A DNA stretch of 64,000 bases. Source: Pseudovibrio ascidiaceicola. GTDB lineage: Bacteria > Pseudomonadota > Alphaproteobacteria > Rhizobiales > Stappiaceae. The DNA is taken from contig NZ_FOSK01000001.1 of assembly GCF_900114245.1 (NCBI RefSeq), positions 372,001 to 436,000 of the forward strand, written 5' to 3'. Shown piece by piece: positions 26,731 through 35,454 of the stretch. How positions within the stretch are numbered: the first letter of the stretch is position 1; every line of letters begins with the position of its first letter. The notes under the pieces were generated by a model, which was given only the letters and a program-made list of their open reading frames with translations, was not told the DNA's origin and ran no database searches. A program made the position numbers and the translations under genes.

Positions 26731-28734
26731 TTAAGGCCCCGCGATTACCACAGAGCTACCATCCCACCTGCGCTTCTCTTCTGCATTCGGTAGCTGGTTG
26801 AACATGTGAAGATCCACTGGAATTTCATCTTCAGATTTCAGACCTGAAAACTCACCAAACAGACGGACGGTTTCTTCGTCCAGCGCACCACCGATATACA
26901 GATTGGAGATCTCTCCGTTCACATCGGAGAGTTTGAATCGGGTTTCCCAGAGCCAGAACACCTGTCTGTGGTCCTGATCGCTTTCGTAAACCATCGTCAG
27001 CGCAGGCAGAAAACCTGCATTGGTGTGTGGTACCGGAGGCAGTTCGCCAGCAGGTGTTTCGCCCTTCAGGTAGCCAGTCGCCGTTGGAACAGACCATTCT
27101 GGGGCCTTGCGCCAGCCAAGCTCTGTCAACTGCTGCTCCAACTGTTCCGGCGTGCCGGACCATTGCAGCGTAATCGGCTCTTCCAACTCACCCGTAATGG
27201 ATACACGCTTGGCAGGCAGCAAACGCCAGTCCTGCAAGCGCCAGCTGGATTTCTGGATCACAACGGATTCACTGCGCGGCTCATATGCCTCAGCAGCGGT
27301 CGGATAATTGGTGCTGATGTGCCAGACAGAAGCAATTGCCAAAGCGCTCAGTGAAATGATCGTCAGCGCAGTCCTGCCAACTTTTTCGTTGTGAATATGC
27401 CCAAACACAAACGAGAAGAAGAAGACCGTACCGGAGCCGAATAAGAGGCCTGCCAGCACGTCCGAAAGCCAGTGCGCGCCGAGATAAACCCGCGAGAACC
27501 CGATCAAAATTGCAAAGGTTGCCGCTACAGAATAGATGACTGTCTTGCTCAGACGAGAGCGCTCATGAGCCACCAGAACTGCAATCACACCAATCAGAAC
27601 CGTATTGATCGTTGCGTGCCCGGATGGGAACGAAAATGAATCCGCGCCGGTATACAGCTCAATCGGACGATCGCGGCCAATCAATGCTTTGGTGATCACC
27701 ACAAAGATTGAGGAGCTGACAATCGCAATAACAAAGCCCGTCGCTCTGCGCCAAGCCTTCCGTCCAAACAGATACAGCCCAACAGCCAGCGTCACAGTTG
27801 CAGTAACCGTACCGTCGCCCATCATGGTGATCATAACCATGACTTTATCGATGATCGGCGTCCGGGCGATCTGGAAGAAATTGCTGATCGCAAGATCTGC
27901 CCGCGCCATCGGCATTCCGGGCGCCACAGCGCCTGTAAACCAGATGAATCCGGGCAGCGTCACAAGCAGGAAGAACGCAGACACCAGCATTCCCACACTG
28001 CGTGGGTTTTCAGGGTCATACGTTCGCGCAACCCATTGGCTGAAGCGATCTGGACGGCGGGCAAGCCAATTGACCGTTGCCTGATGGGACCCACCAACGA
28101 TTGGCAGAATAAACATGATCAGCCAGCGGATCAGGGCCACGGCAATCAAAAGAACCAGCAGCAAGCCACCGAGAATAATCGCCAGACGCGTATTGAACTC
28201 GCCAATTGCAAACAAAGCAGAGCCAGCCATCACACCCGGGATCAGATGAATTGCGGCCCAGGCAAAAGCAGATGTCACGTTGAAAAACGTAAATCGACCA
28301 AAACTCATGTCCGCCATACCGGCAATTCCGGGCACGACAGACTTCACACCCGGCACAAACCGGCCAATAAAAATGCTCTTGCCGCCGTGTTTGGCAAAAT
28401 AATCTTCACCGCGCTGCAGCCAGTCCGGATATCGGCTTAATGGCCAGATGGTGCGCACTTTGTCTTTGTAAAAGTAGCCAAACCAGTAGGAAAACGCGTC
28501 GCCGGTTACGGCGCCTGCTGTCGTCCATAAAAAGATACTTAGGAAGGGAAGCTCACCAAGGCCAATGAGCGTTCCGGCACCCACAAGTACAACCGTGCTT
28601 GGAAACACCAGCCCAATCAGGAAGAGAGCTTCGCCCATTGCGACGATAAAACAGATAAGGCCAGCAAAAGCTGGGTTCGCTGCAATGAAATCAACAATGT
28701 GGTTGAGGAATGTGGTGACGAAATCGACGTTCAC
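26731..28734 (-). CDS. DedA - PAP2 phosphatase - LssY C-terminal fusion membrane protein
   Basis: 667 residues. The first 200 or so are a DedA/VTT domain (IGLVFPSTVVLVGAGTLIG; GRFVPGVKSVVPGIAGM). The middle 280-460 is a PAP2 lipid phosphatase with motif 1 KALIGRDRP, motif 2 PSGHAT and motif 3 SRVYLGAHWLSD, so its catalytic His residues are present. The final 160 residues match LssY C-terminal domains (SSWRLQDWRLLPAKR, AGFLPALTMVYES, FWLWETRFKL). About eleven transmembrane helices are expected. Likely acts on undecaprenyl or phospholipid pyrophosphates and in their flipping. Role inferred from the domains. Confidence 0.88.
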   Translation of the reverse strand: MNVDFVTTFLNHIVDFIAANPAFAGLICFIVAMGEALFLIGLVFPSTVVLVGAGTLIGLGELPFLSIFLWTTAGAVTGDAFSYWFGYFYKDKVRTIWPLSRYPDWLQRGEDYFAKHGGKSIFIGRFVPGVKSVVPGIAGMADMSFGRFTFFNVTSAFAWAAIHLIPGVMAGSALFAIGEFNTRLAIILGGLLLVLLIAVALIRWLIMFILPIVGGSHQATVNWLARRPDRFSQWVARTYDPENPRSVGMLVSAFFLLVTLPGFIWFTGAVAPGMPMARADLAISNFFQIARTPIIDKVMVMITMMGDGTVTATVTLAVGLYLFGRKAWRRATGFVIAIVSSSIFVVITKALIGRDRPIELYTGADSFSFPSGHATINTVLIGVIAVLVAHERSRLSKTVIYSVAATFAILIGFSRVYLGAHWLSDVLAGLLFGSGTVFFFSFVFGHIHNEKVGRTALTIISLSALAIASVWHISTNYPTAAEAYEPRSESVVIQKSSWRLQDWRLLPAKRVSITGELEEPITLQWSGTPEQLEQQLTELGWRKAPEWSVPTATGYLKGETPAGELPPVPHTNAGFLPALTMVYESDQDHRQVFWLWETRFKLSDVNGEISNLYIGGALDEETVRLFGEFSGLKSEDEIPVDLHMFNQLPNAEEKRRWDGSSVVIAGP

Positions 28735-29058
28735 TGAAAAGTCTCTAGCTCTTTCTTAAATGACTTAGATCGCTGGGTGACTGCTTGAAATGTATACATA
28801 GCGCCAAGGTGACCAAAATAAGGTCTGCATTCTGTTACATTTATATGCAGGCATCTGGCGCTTTGAAAGGGAAATAACAAGCCCTAATCCCTGCAAAAAG
28901 CATAATAGTCCCACTAATCAGACCCATACGTTAATTCTGGTGACGAAAAACATCGTTTAGCTCTTTAAGCAATAATACAGAATGGCTATTCTTGGCTGCA
29001 AAGCCGAATGAGCAAAAATAACATTTTACGCCATGCCCCAGATGCGAAGGTCACTTGC

Positions 29059-30552
29059 ATGTTTCAGTCTGCAAACATTCCTCAGACAGTCAGCAAAGAG
29101 CTGCTTCAAAAAAGACTGCCTGAACTCCGTGAGGAATTGTTGGAAGTTCAGCATAAGCTGAGAGAGAACAAAGCTTTTGCAACGATCATTTTGCTCGCTG
29201 GCGTAGACGGCTCGGGTAAAGGTGCGGCGATCTCCCGTTTGTATGAATGGATGGATACCCGTTATCTGTTCTGCAACGCCTACCATGAAGAACGCAGCGA
29301 GTCTGAAAGCGCCCGGCCAAACTACTGGCGCTACTGGCGTGATCTTCCTGCGCGGGGCGAAACTTCCATTGTGTTTGGCTCCTGGTATCAGGAACCATTG
29401 CGTGATGCGGTTATGGGCAAGATTGATGACGCAGAGCTGGAGCGCCAGCTGTCTGCCATCAACCGCTTTGAAAAAATGCTGGCCTATGAAAACATTCTCC
29501 TTCTGAAATTCTGGTTCACCCTTCCAAAGGAAGACCAGCAGGAACGCCTGCATGATATCGAAGTCAAAGGCAAAAAAGGCCGTAACTTCATTGAGGAATG
29601 GTCCGGCTCAGAACATTATCGCGCTGCCCAGACCGCCGGCGAAAAAGCATCTCTGCAAACCAGCACCGGTTATGCCCCTTGGTTTGTGATCCCGTCTCAG
29701 GACCCGGATGTCCGTGATCTTGCGCTGGCCGAAACCATCGCACAGTCCATGAAGAAGAAGCTGGAAAGCGGAAACGGCAATCCGGTTTCAGCTCCGGCTG
29801 TGGTCACGACCCTGTCGCAGGCCAATGCGGTGGATGCGATTGACCTGACGGCGACAATCTCCAAAGAAGACTACAAGGAAGAGCTTGAAGAGCTTCAGGA
29901 CAAGATGGCGTACCTGACAGACCGTAAGCGCTTCAAAAAGTTTGGCTTAATCTCCGTCTTCCAGGGCAATGATGCAGCCGGCAAAGGTGGTTCAATCCGC
30001 CGCCTCACCCGCTCCATGGACCCGCGAAACTACAAGGTGCACCCAATCGCAGCCCCTTCCGTGGAAGAAAAGCTGCACCCGTACCTCTGGCGTTTTTGGC
30101 GCCGCCTGCCGAAAAAGGGTCACAGCGCCATTTTTGACCGCTCCTGGTATGAGCGGGTTCTCGTAGAGCGTGTCGAAGGCTTCTGCTCCGAAGCGGACTG
30201 GATGCGCGCTTACAATGAGATCAACGCTTTCGAGAAAGAGTTGACGGATTCCGGTTTCGTCCTCTGCAAGTTCTGGCTCGCGATCTCAGAAGAAGAGCAA
30301 CTGCGTCGCTTTAAAGCCCGTGAAGAAACCGCCTACAAAAACTACAAAATCACCGAGGAAGATTGGCGCAATCGCCTCAAATGGAATGAGTACGCCATCG
30401 CAGCGGGTGACATGGTGGACCGCACCTCCACCCGTTACGCCCCATGGACACTAATTTCTTCCGAAGACAAGCGTTACGCTCGCATTCAGGTGCTTCGAAC
30501 CACGGTCAATGCCCTCGAAAAGGCAATGAAGAAGAAGGACAAGGAGAGCTAA
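29059..30552 (+). CDS. Polyphosphate:AMP phosphotransferase (two-domain PPK2)
   Basis: 497 residues from the ATG at 29059, which has GAAGG eight bases upstream. An ATG at 29008 would add 17 residues with no RBS. Two PPK2 domains lie in tandem: the first with AGVDGSGKGAAISRLYEWMD and RPNYWRYWRDLP, the second with FQGNDAAGKGGSIRRL and FDRSWYERVLVERVEGF. This is the class II architecture, which phosphorylates AMP to ADP with polyphosphate. The second domain has the complete catalytic set; the first looks more divergent (SWYQEPLRD). Monocistronic. Confidence 0.9.
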   Translation: MFQSANIPQTVSKELLQKRLPELREELLEVQHKLRENKAFATIILLAGVDGSGKGAAISRLYEWMDTRYLFCNAYHEERSESESARPNYWRYWRDLPARGETSIVFGSWYQEPLRDAVMGKIDDAELERQLSAINRFEKMLAYENILLLKFWFTLPKEDQQERLHDIEVKGKKGRNFIEEWSGSEHYRAAQTAGEKASLQTSTGYAPWFVIPSQDPDVRDLALAETIAQSMKKKLESGNGNPVSAPAVVTTLSQANAVDAIDLTATISKEDYKEELEELQDKMAYLTDRKRFKKFGLISVFQGNDAAGKGGSIRRLTRSMDPRNYKVHPIAAPSVEEKLHPYLWRFWRRLPKKGHSAIFDRSWYERVLVERVEGFCSEADWMRAYNEINAFEKELTDSGFVLCKFWLAISEEEQLRRFKAREETAYKNYKITEEDWRNRLKWNEYAIAAGDMVDRTSTRYAPWTLISSEDKRYARIQVLRTTVNALEKAMKKKDKES

Positions 30553-30587
30553 CTCAGCTCCCTTCGTCTACAAAACTCCGTAACAGC

Positions 30588-30615
30588 TCCTGTCACACGT
30601 TATTTTGTGACAGGA
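30588..30615. terminator. Inverted repeat between convergent ppk2 and effector-like genes
   Basis: Perfect ten-base arms TCCTGTCACA / TGTGACAGGA with an eight-base loop. No T run, so terminator function is uncertain. The left arm contains the stop codon of the minus-strand gene. Confidence 0.4.
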
Positions 30616-31441
30616 CTTCAGCCGAAACCAAATCGACCTCACGTCCACCCCGCCAAACGTCAATCACGGCTTCAATCTTCAGCGACTTCTTTACGCCGTC
30701 ATACTCCGTAACCTGCTGTTGCAGCTGTTCGTAGTCCGGGCGCTCAATGTCCGTGGCGATGTCCTTCTCCATGTACGCATGAATGCGCAAATCATCCTGA
30801 CCCGGCTTGCTGATATCAAACCGCATGTCCTGATTGTTGGACATACACATCACCGCGTCAGAGAGCAGCGGAAACAGCCCTTGATGGCAAACTGAAAAGA
30901 TGGTTGCGCGTTCTTGTGGTGAGAACTGATCAAAGAAGTTCATGCCTTCAATCGGTTTTGAATCGAACGTAAAAGTGCGCTCCTGCCTGCGGTTAAAGTC
31001 CTTTTGAAACTGTATGCCCTGCTGCTCGGGGATCTTGACCCCCTCCATCATGATGTCGTTTTTCAGGTTAGCTTCCACGCGGTCTTCATCAGGACTGCGC
31101 ACGTCAAATTCCAACTTGAAGTCCAACACGCTGTAGCTGCGATAATGGGAGCTGTCATAGACTTTGAAATTGTCCTGATAGTTCGCGCCAGCCAGTTCGC
31201 GCAGTTGCTCAAAGGCTTTGACCTTGTTGTGGTCCGTCACACCCGGTGAGAACAGGTCAAACGCCAGTTTCTTCGCTGTCACACGATCTGTGCCGCAAAA
31301 CCAGTCAACAATCTTGTCCCAGAGCCGCGTTGCCGGATTCCCAACATGGTCTCTGTCCGAGGCTCCCTTGATGCTCTCAAGATCTCCCGCTGAGATATGC
31401 GGATTAATTTGCGGTGTGCTCAAAGCAACTGAAGATGACAT
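30593..31441 (-). CDS. Candidate type III secretion effector, SopD/SifA-like (WEKI/M-type N-terminus)
   Basis: 282 residues; a very good AGGAGG lies eight bases before the ATG. No signal peptide or membrane segment. Residues 40-48 read LWDKIVDWF, matching the WEK(I/M)xxFF translocation motif shared by Salmonella SPI-2 effectors such as SifA, SseJ, SspH2 and SopD2. The similarity continues in register over residues 49-95, including KVKAFEQLRELAGANYQDNF, which resembles the SopD/SopD2 segment ending in AFxxLxxxAxxxxQDxF. A second block (173-200, FSPQERATIFSVCHQG) also resembles SopD's mid-region. The C-terminal part is unassigned. No T3SS structural genes lie in this window. Effector status is inferred. 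Confidence 0.65.
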   Translation of the reverse strand: MSSSVALSTPQINPHISAGDLESIKGASDRDHVGNPATRLWDKIVDWFCGTDRVTAKKLAFDLFSPGVTDHNKVKAFEQLRELAGANYQDNFKVYDSSHYRSYSVLDFKLEFDVRSPDEDRVEANLKNDIMMEGVKIPEQQGIQFQKDFNRRQERTFTFDSKPIEGMNFFDQFSPQERATIFSVCHQGLFPLLSDAVMCMSNNQDMRFDISKPGQDDLRIHAYMEKDIATDIERPDYEQLQQQVTEYDGVKKSLKIEAVIDVWRGGREVDLVSAEVLSQNNV

Positions 31442-32104
31442 GTTCCACCCTCCTGAACGCGGTCAATTGGTCATGCTGGGGCTTGTAACCCTGATACCAA
31501 GATTGCAGGAAGTTGGAGAGTTGCGCTGTTCTGAATGGCACTGGAACAACAAAAAATGCACCAAAGGCACCGCATGGCAGCCCATGCAGTGTTGAAGCTA
31601 GAGTTCCCGAAAGTGGGATGAGCAAGGCGAGCAGGCAATGCCTGCGCTACTTGTTAGAATATGAGTCTTCGGCAGTGGCTGCTCGCCTCGCCCGGGCTTT
31701 CTTGTAATGAACTACGTCGCCTCTTTTGCCTATAAGGCACGATAGCCGGTTTCCCGGAAAGACCGTGGCTTATCCAGTCAGGTTTCCCTAACCAAACAGT
31801 TCCTCCGTCTTTGACAAACGCATCTGCAAAAGCAGGTTTTACTGCCGGTACATCTGCATCTGTCGCCGCGTGATACCCTATAGTCCTGGGCCCTTCCCCT
31901 CAAACCATGCGGTCACGTTTGAAGTTCGGTTCACCGGACCACCAGAAAGATGCGTTACCTCTTCTGATAGCCCCGCCCAACCCACGCCTCACTGACGGAC
32001 GGTCCGCCAGCAGCCCGTTGCGTGGGCATGTCTTTCAGAATATGGGAGAAAACTGGGAGGGGAATAAGTTTTAAGGATCACTCGGTTTTGCTCAGAGTGC
32101 CTGC
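31442..32104. other. Region upstream of effector-like gene with decayed frame
   Basis: 660 bp. It holds the effector-like gene's promoter, an inverted repeat around GGCGAGCAGGC (31626-31636) and GGCTGCTCGCC (about 31676-31686), and the frameshifted remnant described separately. Confidence 0.45.
31654..31988 (-). pseudogene. Frameshifted remnant of unrecognised protein
   Basis: Two overlapping minus-strand frames give one coherent protein. Frame one (31988 to 31878) reads GLSEEVTHLSGGPVNRTSNV and WFEGKGPG. Frame two (31899 to 31654) carries on with TIGYHAATDADVPAV, FVKDGGTVWLGKPDWISHGL and GKPAIVPYR. The junction is a single-base shift near 31885-31898, and both frames are closed by stops on either side. 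The sequence looks biological but I cannot name the family. It lies next to the effector-like gene and could be another lost accessory gene. Confidence 0.5.
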
Positions 32105-33088
32105 TTAGGCATTAAGGCCTTTCATGCCCTCAGGAGTATACCGCTCGCCCACAACAGGAATGCGAGCAATTTCGGCTTCCAGTGCTTGCACCTCATCTGA
32201 AGTCAGCTCAATCTCAGTGGCAGCAGCGTTCTCTTCCAGATACTTCAGTCTCTTCGTGCCCGGAATTGGCACGATATCGTTTCCCTTTGCCAATAACCAA
32301 GCGAGGGAGAGCTGCGCAGGTGTACATTTCTTCTGGTGTGCGGCCTTTGTTATCACTTTCGCGATACCCTCATTGATGAGCAGGGCCTCTTTCGAAAATC
32401 TTGGCAGATTGGCGCGAAAATCACCCTCTTCAAACTCCGTTTCCGAATTAAAACTGCCAGTCAAAAATCCTCGTCCCAGAGGGGAATAAGGAACAAATCC
32501 GATGCCAAGCTCACGGCATGCAGGCAAGATCGCGTTTTCAACATCACGAGACCACAGCGAGTATTCTGTCTGTACAGCTGCAATTGGATGAACCGCATGC
32601 GCCCGGCGCAGCGTGCTCTCGTTGATCTCACAAAGCCCGATATTGCCAATCTTACCCTCCTCAACCAGGCGGGAAAGCTCGCCCATGACATCCTCAACGG
32701 GTTGCTCTGGATTAACGCGATGGACATAGTAAAGATCAATGTAATCAAGCCCCAAGCGCTTCAGAGAGGCCTCACAAGCCTGCCGTGCATATTGCCGACT
32801 ATTCTCGATCGTTCGCTTGTATTCGCCGGGTTTCCGATTGATGCCAAACTTCGTTGCGATTTTGAGAGGCGCTTTTGCTTCCTTCAAAAAACGGCCAATC
32901 AGCTCCTCATTGTGGTGAGGTCCATACATGTCTGCCGTGTCAAAGAAATCTATGCCCAGCTCAACGGCTCGTGCCATCACACGCAAGGACACACTATCAT
33001 CGTGTGAGCCATAAAACTCACTCATCCCCATGCAGCCCAGACCAAGCGCTGAGACGTTAAGTTTAGATCCAAGTTGGCGAGTTTTCAT
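32105..33088 (-). CDS. Aldo/keto reductase
   Basis: 327 residues from the ATG at 33088 with AGGAAG just upstream. An open frame extends to 33277 but overlaps the divergent gene and adds a low-quality leader. The barrel begins LGSKLNVSALGLGCMGMSEFYG. The catalytic tetrad is Asp in FFDTADMYG, Tyr in the same motif, Lys in KIATKFG and His in YYVHRVNP. GTKRLKYLEEN near the end binds NADPH. Resembles the YajO/IolS-like group. Divergent from a LysR gene across 46 bp, so it is probably that regulator's target. Confidence 0.92.
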   Translation of the reverse strand: MKTRQLGSKLNVSALGLGCMGMSEFYGSHDDSVSLRVMARAVELGIDFFDTADMYGPHHNEELIGRFLKEAKAPLKIATKFGINRKPGEYKRTIENSRQYARQACEASLKRLGLDYIDLYYVHRVNPEQPVEDVMGELSRLVEEGKIGNIGLCEINESTLRRAHAVHPIAAVQTEYSLWSRDVENAILPACRELGIGFVPYSPLGRGFLTGSFNSETEFEEGDFRANLPRFSKEALLINEGIAKVITKAAHQKKCTPAQLSLAWLLAKGNDIVPIPGTKRLKYLEENAAATEIELTSDEVQALEAEIARIPVVGERYTPEGMKGLNA

Positions 33089-33190
33089 CAGAAGCTTCCT
33101 TGTGTTGCTGCTGAATACTTGCCATGTTTCAAAAATGGAAAATACGAGCAAAAATGGAAAGCTGATTTCCAATAATGGAAATAAACTGCT
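33089..33190. promoter_or_regulatory. Candidate operator: three phased ATGGAAA repeats
   Basis: ATGGAAA occurs at 33135, 33154 and 33175, spaced 19 and 21 bp, close to two helical turns. The last belongs to the palindrome ATTTCC-AATAAT-GGAAAT (33165-33182), and TTTC lies before the first. The repeats cover the LysR gene start, so LysR binding and autorepression are plausible. This also leaves doubt about the exact LysR start. Confidence 0.45.
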
Positions 33191-34085
33191 GCATGATCTC
33201 GTCTGGGACGATACGAAAGCCTTCCTCGCTGTCGCGAGAACAGGAACGCTCAGCGCCGCTGCCCAGCGCCTGAGCATCGGTGTCGCAACCCTGTCGAGAA
33301 AGGTTGATCGCCTCGAAGAAACGCTGAAAATACCTTTGTTCGTAAGGCATCAATCCGGTTATCAGCTCACGGAGGACGGTCGCGACTTGCTGGCGAAGGC
33401 TGAGGCATTGGAAGCTGCTGCCTCGGCATTTGCTTCAGAAGCGACGGCTCAAGCTGGCATTTCCGGAAAACTCCGCCTCGCCACAGCAGAAAATCTCGCT
33501 ACTCACCTGATTTTGCCAGCACTGCCTGAGCTGCGCACAAGCTATCCGGACCTTCATATCGAAATCCTGACCGACGTAAGCTCAGTCAACCTGCACCGGC
33601 GAGATGCAGACTTGGCAATACGCATGGTGAAACCAGAAAGTGGCAACGTCACGCTCCGCCGCCTGGGAACGCTCGGCTTTGGTCTGTATGCGAGCAAAGA
33701 ATACATGCTCAAACGACAGGAACTCGCAAATCCTGAGAGCTATGAGGACGACCACTGCATATCCTGGAGCGAAGCGCAGGCTCACCTTGCCGCAGCACAA
33801 TGGATTCGACGTGCTTTAAAAGGCCGCCAACCCGCAGTTTTAACCTCATCACTCGCAACGCAAGTGGTTGCCGCCAAAGCCGGACTTGGCTTGGCAGTCC
33901 TCCCACATTTCCTTGCAGCTGAAGCTGGGCTCGTGTGCGTGGAAGCCAACATCGGTGTTGATCAGCAAATCTATCTGGTCATGCACTCTGACCTCGCCCA
34001 CTCTCCCCGAATGCGCGTCATGGCAGACTTCCTCGCAGAACTGATCATCAAAAACCGAGCCAGATTAAGCGGCCCACTTCAGTAG
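33135..34085 (+). CDS. LysR-family transcriptional regulator
   Basis: 316 residues from the ATG at 33135. The frame to 33030 is rejected because it overlaps the divergent gene. HTH: AFLAVARTGTLSAAAQRLSIGVATLSRKVDRLEE at about 26-60. The effector domain begins near 110 (GKLRLATAENLATHLILPALPEL). The N-terminus is unusually long before the HTH, and no RBS is visible. It most likely controls the divergent aldo/keto reductase. Its stop lies in a terminator-like hairpin shared with the convergent FAD oxidase. Confidence 0.85.
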   Translation: MENTSKNGKLISNNGNKLLHDLVWDDTKAFLAVARTGTLSAAAQRLSIGVATLSRKVDRLEETLKIPLFVRHQSGYQLTEDGRDLLAKAEALEAAASAFASEATAQAGISGKLRLATAENLATHLILPALPELRTSYPDLHIEILTDVSSVNLHRRDADLAIRMVKPESGNVTLRRLGTLGFGLYASKEYMLKRQELANPESYEDDHCISWSEAQAHLAAAQWIRRALKGRQPAVLTSSLATQVVAAKAGLGLAVLPHFLAAEAGLVCVEANIGVDQQIYLVMHSDLAHSPRMRVMADFLAELIIKNRARLSGPLQ

Positions 34086-34097
34086 GCCGCTCTTCTT
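34068..34097. terminator. Bidirectional hairpin between LysR and FAD oxidase genes
   Basis: AGCGGCC / GGCCGCT stem with a ten-base loop followed by TCTTCTT on the plus strand, between the convergent stops at 34085 and 34096. Confidence 0.6.
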
Positions 34098-35280
34098 AAA
34101 CCACGTTCCGCTCAATCAATGGCTTGTTTGCAGCCAGACGCTCGACACCAAGCTCAGACAGGTCCAGCGTCTCGTAACGGCCAGTCACGATATGTTCGGC
34201 AAGACCGCGCCCAACTGCAGGGCTCTGCTGCAGACCGTGGCCTGAGAAACCCAGCGCGATGTAAAAGTCCTCAATGCCGGGCACTGGGCCCGTAAACGCG
34301 TTGTGGTCGAACAGGTTCACATCATAATGCCCTGCCCATGCCGCACCGGGTTTGATGGCCTCAAATGCAGGAACCCGATTGGCGAGTGTTGGCCAAAGGT
34401 GTTCCTCAAAGAAGGAATAATCGACATCGTAGTCAAAGGAATCCGGGTCTTGCTCTTCATCCGGTGAGCTGCCGCAGATAAAGCCCGTCCCTTCAGGGCG
34501 CACATAGGTGCCATTAGGATCAATCAGCAACGGCAGACCCGGAACCTCATCGCGGCATTCAAAGGTAAAAATCATCCGCTTTTTGGAGTGCACAGGGGCT
34601 TCAAAACCAGCTTCCATGCAAATCTGAGCACCACCCGATGCGCCTGCAGCATTCACCACAACGCCAGCTTCCACCTGCTCTCCGTTGGAGAGTGTCAAAA
34701 TCCAGCTGCCGCCCATGATCTTTTCAAGGTGAACCACCTGATACGGCTCATAAGGCACATTCAGGGAGCGCGCTTTGCGGCGGAAAGCCTGCATCAGGCC
34801 ATAGCCATCAAACCAGCCTTCGCCAGAAAGACCGTGACAACCAGCAGAAAGATCAGAGACATTGAGCCACGGAAATTTAGCTTTCAGCGCATCAGCCTCC
34901 AGAAAACCGATATCCGCACCCATCTTCTGCTGCAGCGCGTGGTTCTCTTCCAAAATGCTGCGCTTGTCTGGCGTTGCGAGAAACAGATAGCCGCCCTCAA
35001 CCAGATCAATGCGTGGCTGCTCGCCGTCAACTTCCAGAAGATTGCCAATATTGCGCAGGAAATCGATGCCAAAGAGCGAAATGTCGATGTTCACGGCAGA
35101 GGAGAACTGTTGGCGAATAGAAGCGGCAGAAAGTGCCGAAGCGCAATGTTGGTAAGACGGGTCTTTCTCAAAGACCGCAATGCTACCCTTAAAGTCGTCG
35201 CGTTGTGCAAGATGGTACGCCACCGATGACCCGATGACAGCCCCCCCAATAATAGCAACATCCACTGAAGCTATCGCCAT
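34096..35280 (-). CDS. DAO-type FAD-dependent oxidoreductase
   Basis: 394 residues from the ATG at 35280 (AGGTG six bases upstream); an earlier start at 35334 adds 18 residues with no support. N-terminal FAD fold: VAIIGGAVIGSSVAYHLAQ. Substrate domain: VVNAAGASGGAQI. C-terminal FAD contact: IALGFSGHGLQQSPAVGRGLAEHI. The family oxidises secondary or primary amines (sarcosine, glycine, pipecolate, D-amino acids). With amaB and gcdH downstream in the same orientation, an amine or imino acid of lysine breakdown such as pipecolate is a good guess, but not proven. Confidence 0.85.
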   Translation of the reverse strand: MAIASVDVAIIGGAVIGSSVAYHLAQRDDFKGSIAVFEKDPSYQHCASALSAASIRQQFSSAVNIDISLFGIDFLRNIGNLLEVDGEQPRIDLVEGGYLFLATPDKRSILEENHALQQKMGADIGFLEADALKAKFPWLNVSDLSAGCHGLSGEGWFDGYGLMQAFRRKARSLNVPYEPYQVVHLEKIMGGSWILTLSNGEQVEAGVVVNAAGASGGAQICMEAGFEAPVHSKKRMIFTFECRDEVPGLPLLIDPNGTYVRPEGTGFICGSSPDEEQDPDSFDYDVDYSFFEEHLWPTLANRVPAFEAIKPGAAWAGHYDVNLFDHNAFTGPVPGIEDFYIALGFSGHGLQQSPAVGRGLAEHIVTGRYETLDLSELGVERLAANKPLIERNVV

Positions 35281-35454
35281 AGTCACACCTGAATACTGAG
35301 AAATGAAAAAGGTAAGAACCGACGCCCGAAACAATTAGGCGGGTATTTGCGAGCGCCGGTCTAAAAGGGAGACGAAACGCCTCCCAAGAGCATCAAGCGT
35401 AATCTCAAAAAAGGCCTCCCAGCACTTTCATGAGACTACGATGCTGATCAGGGC

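Noticed and set aside
31690-32040. Structured-looking, GC-rich region suggestive of RNase P or other ncRNA
   Set aside because: The P4 consensus (GAGGAAAGTCC, ACAGAA) is absent; the sequence reads better as a decayed protein frame.
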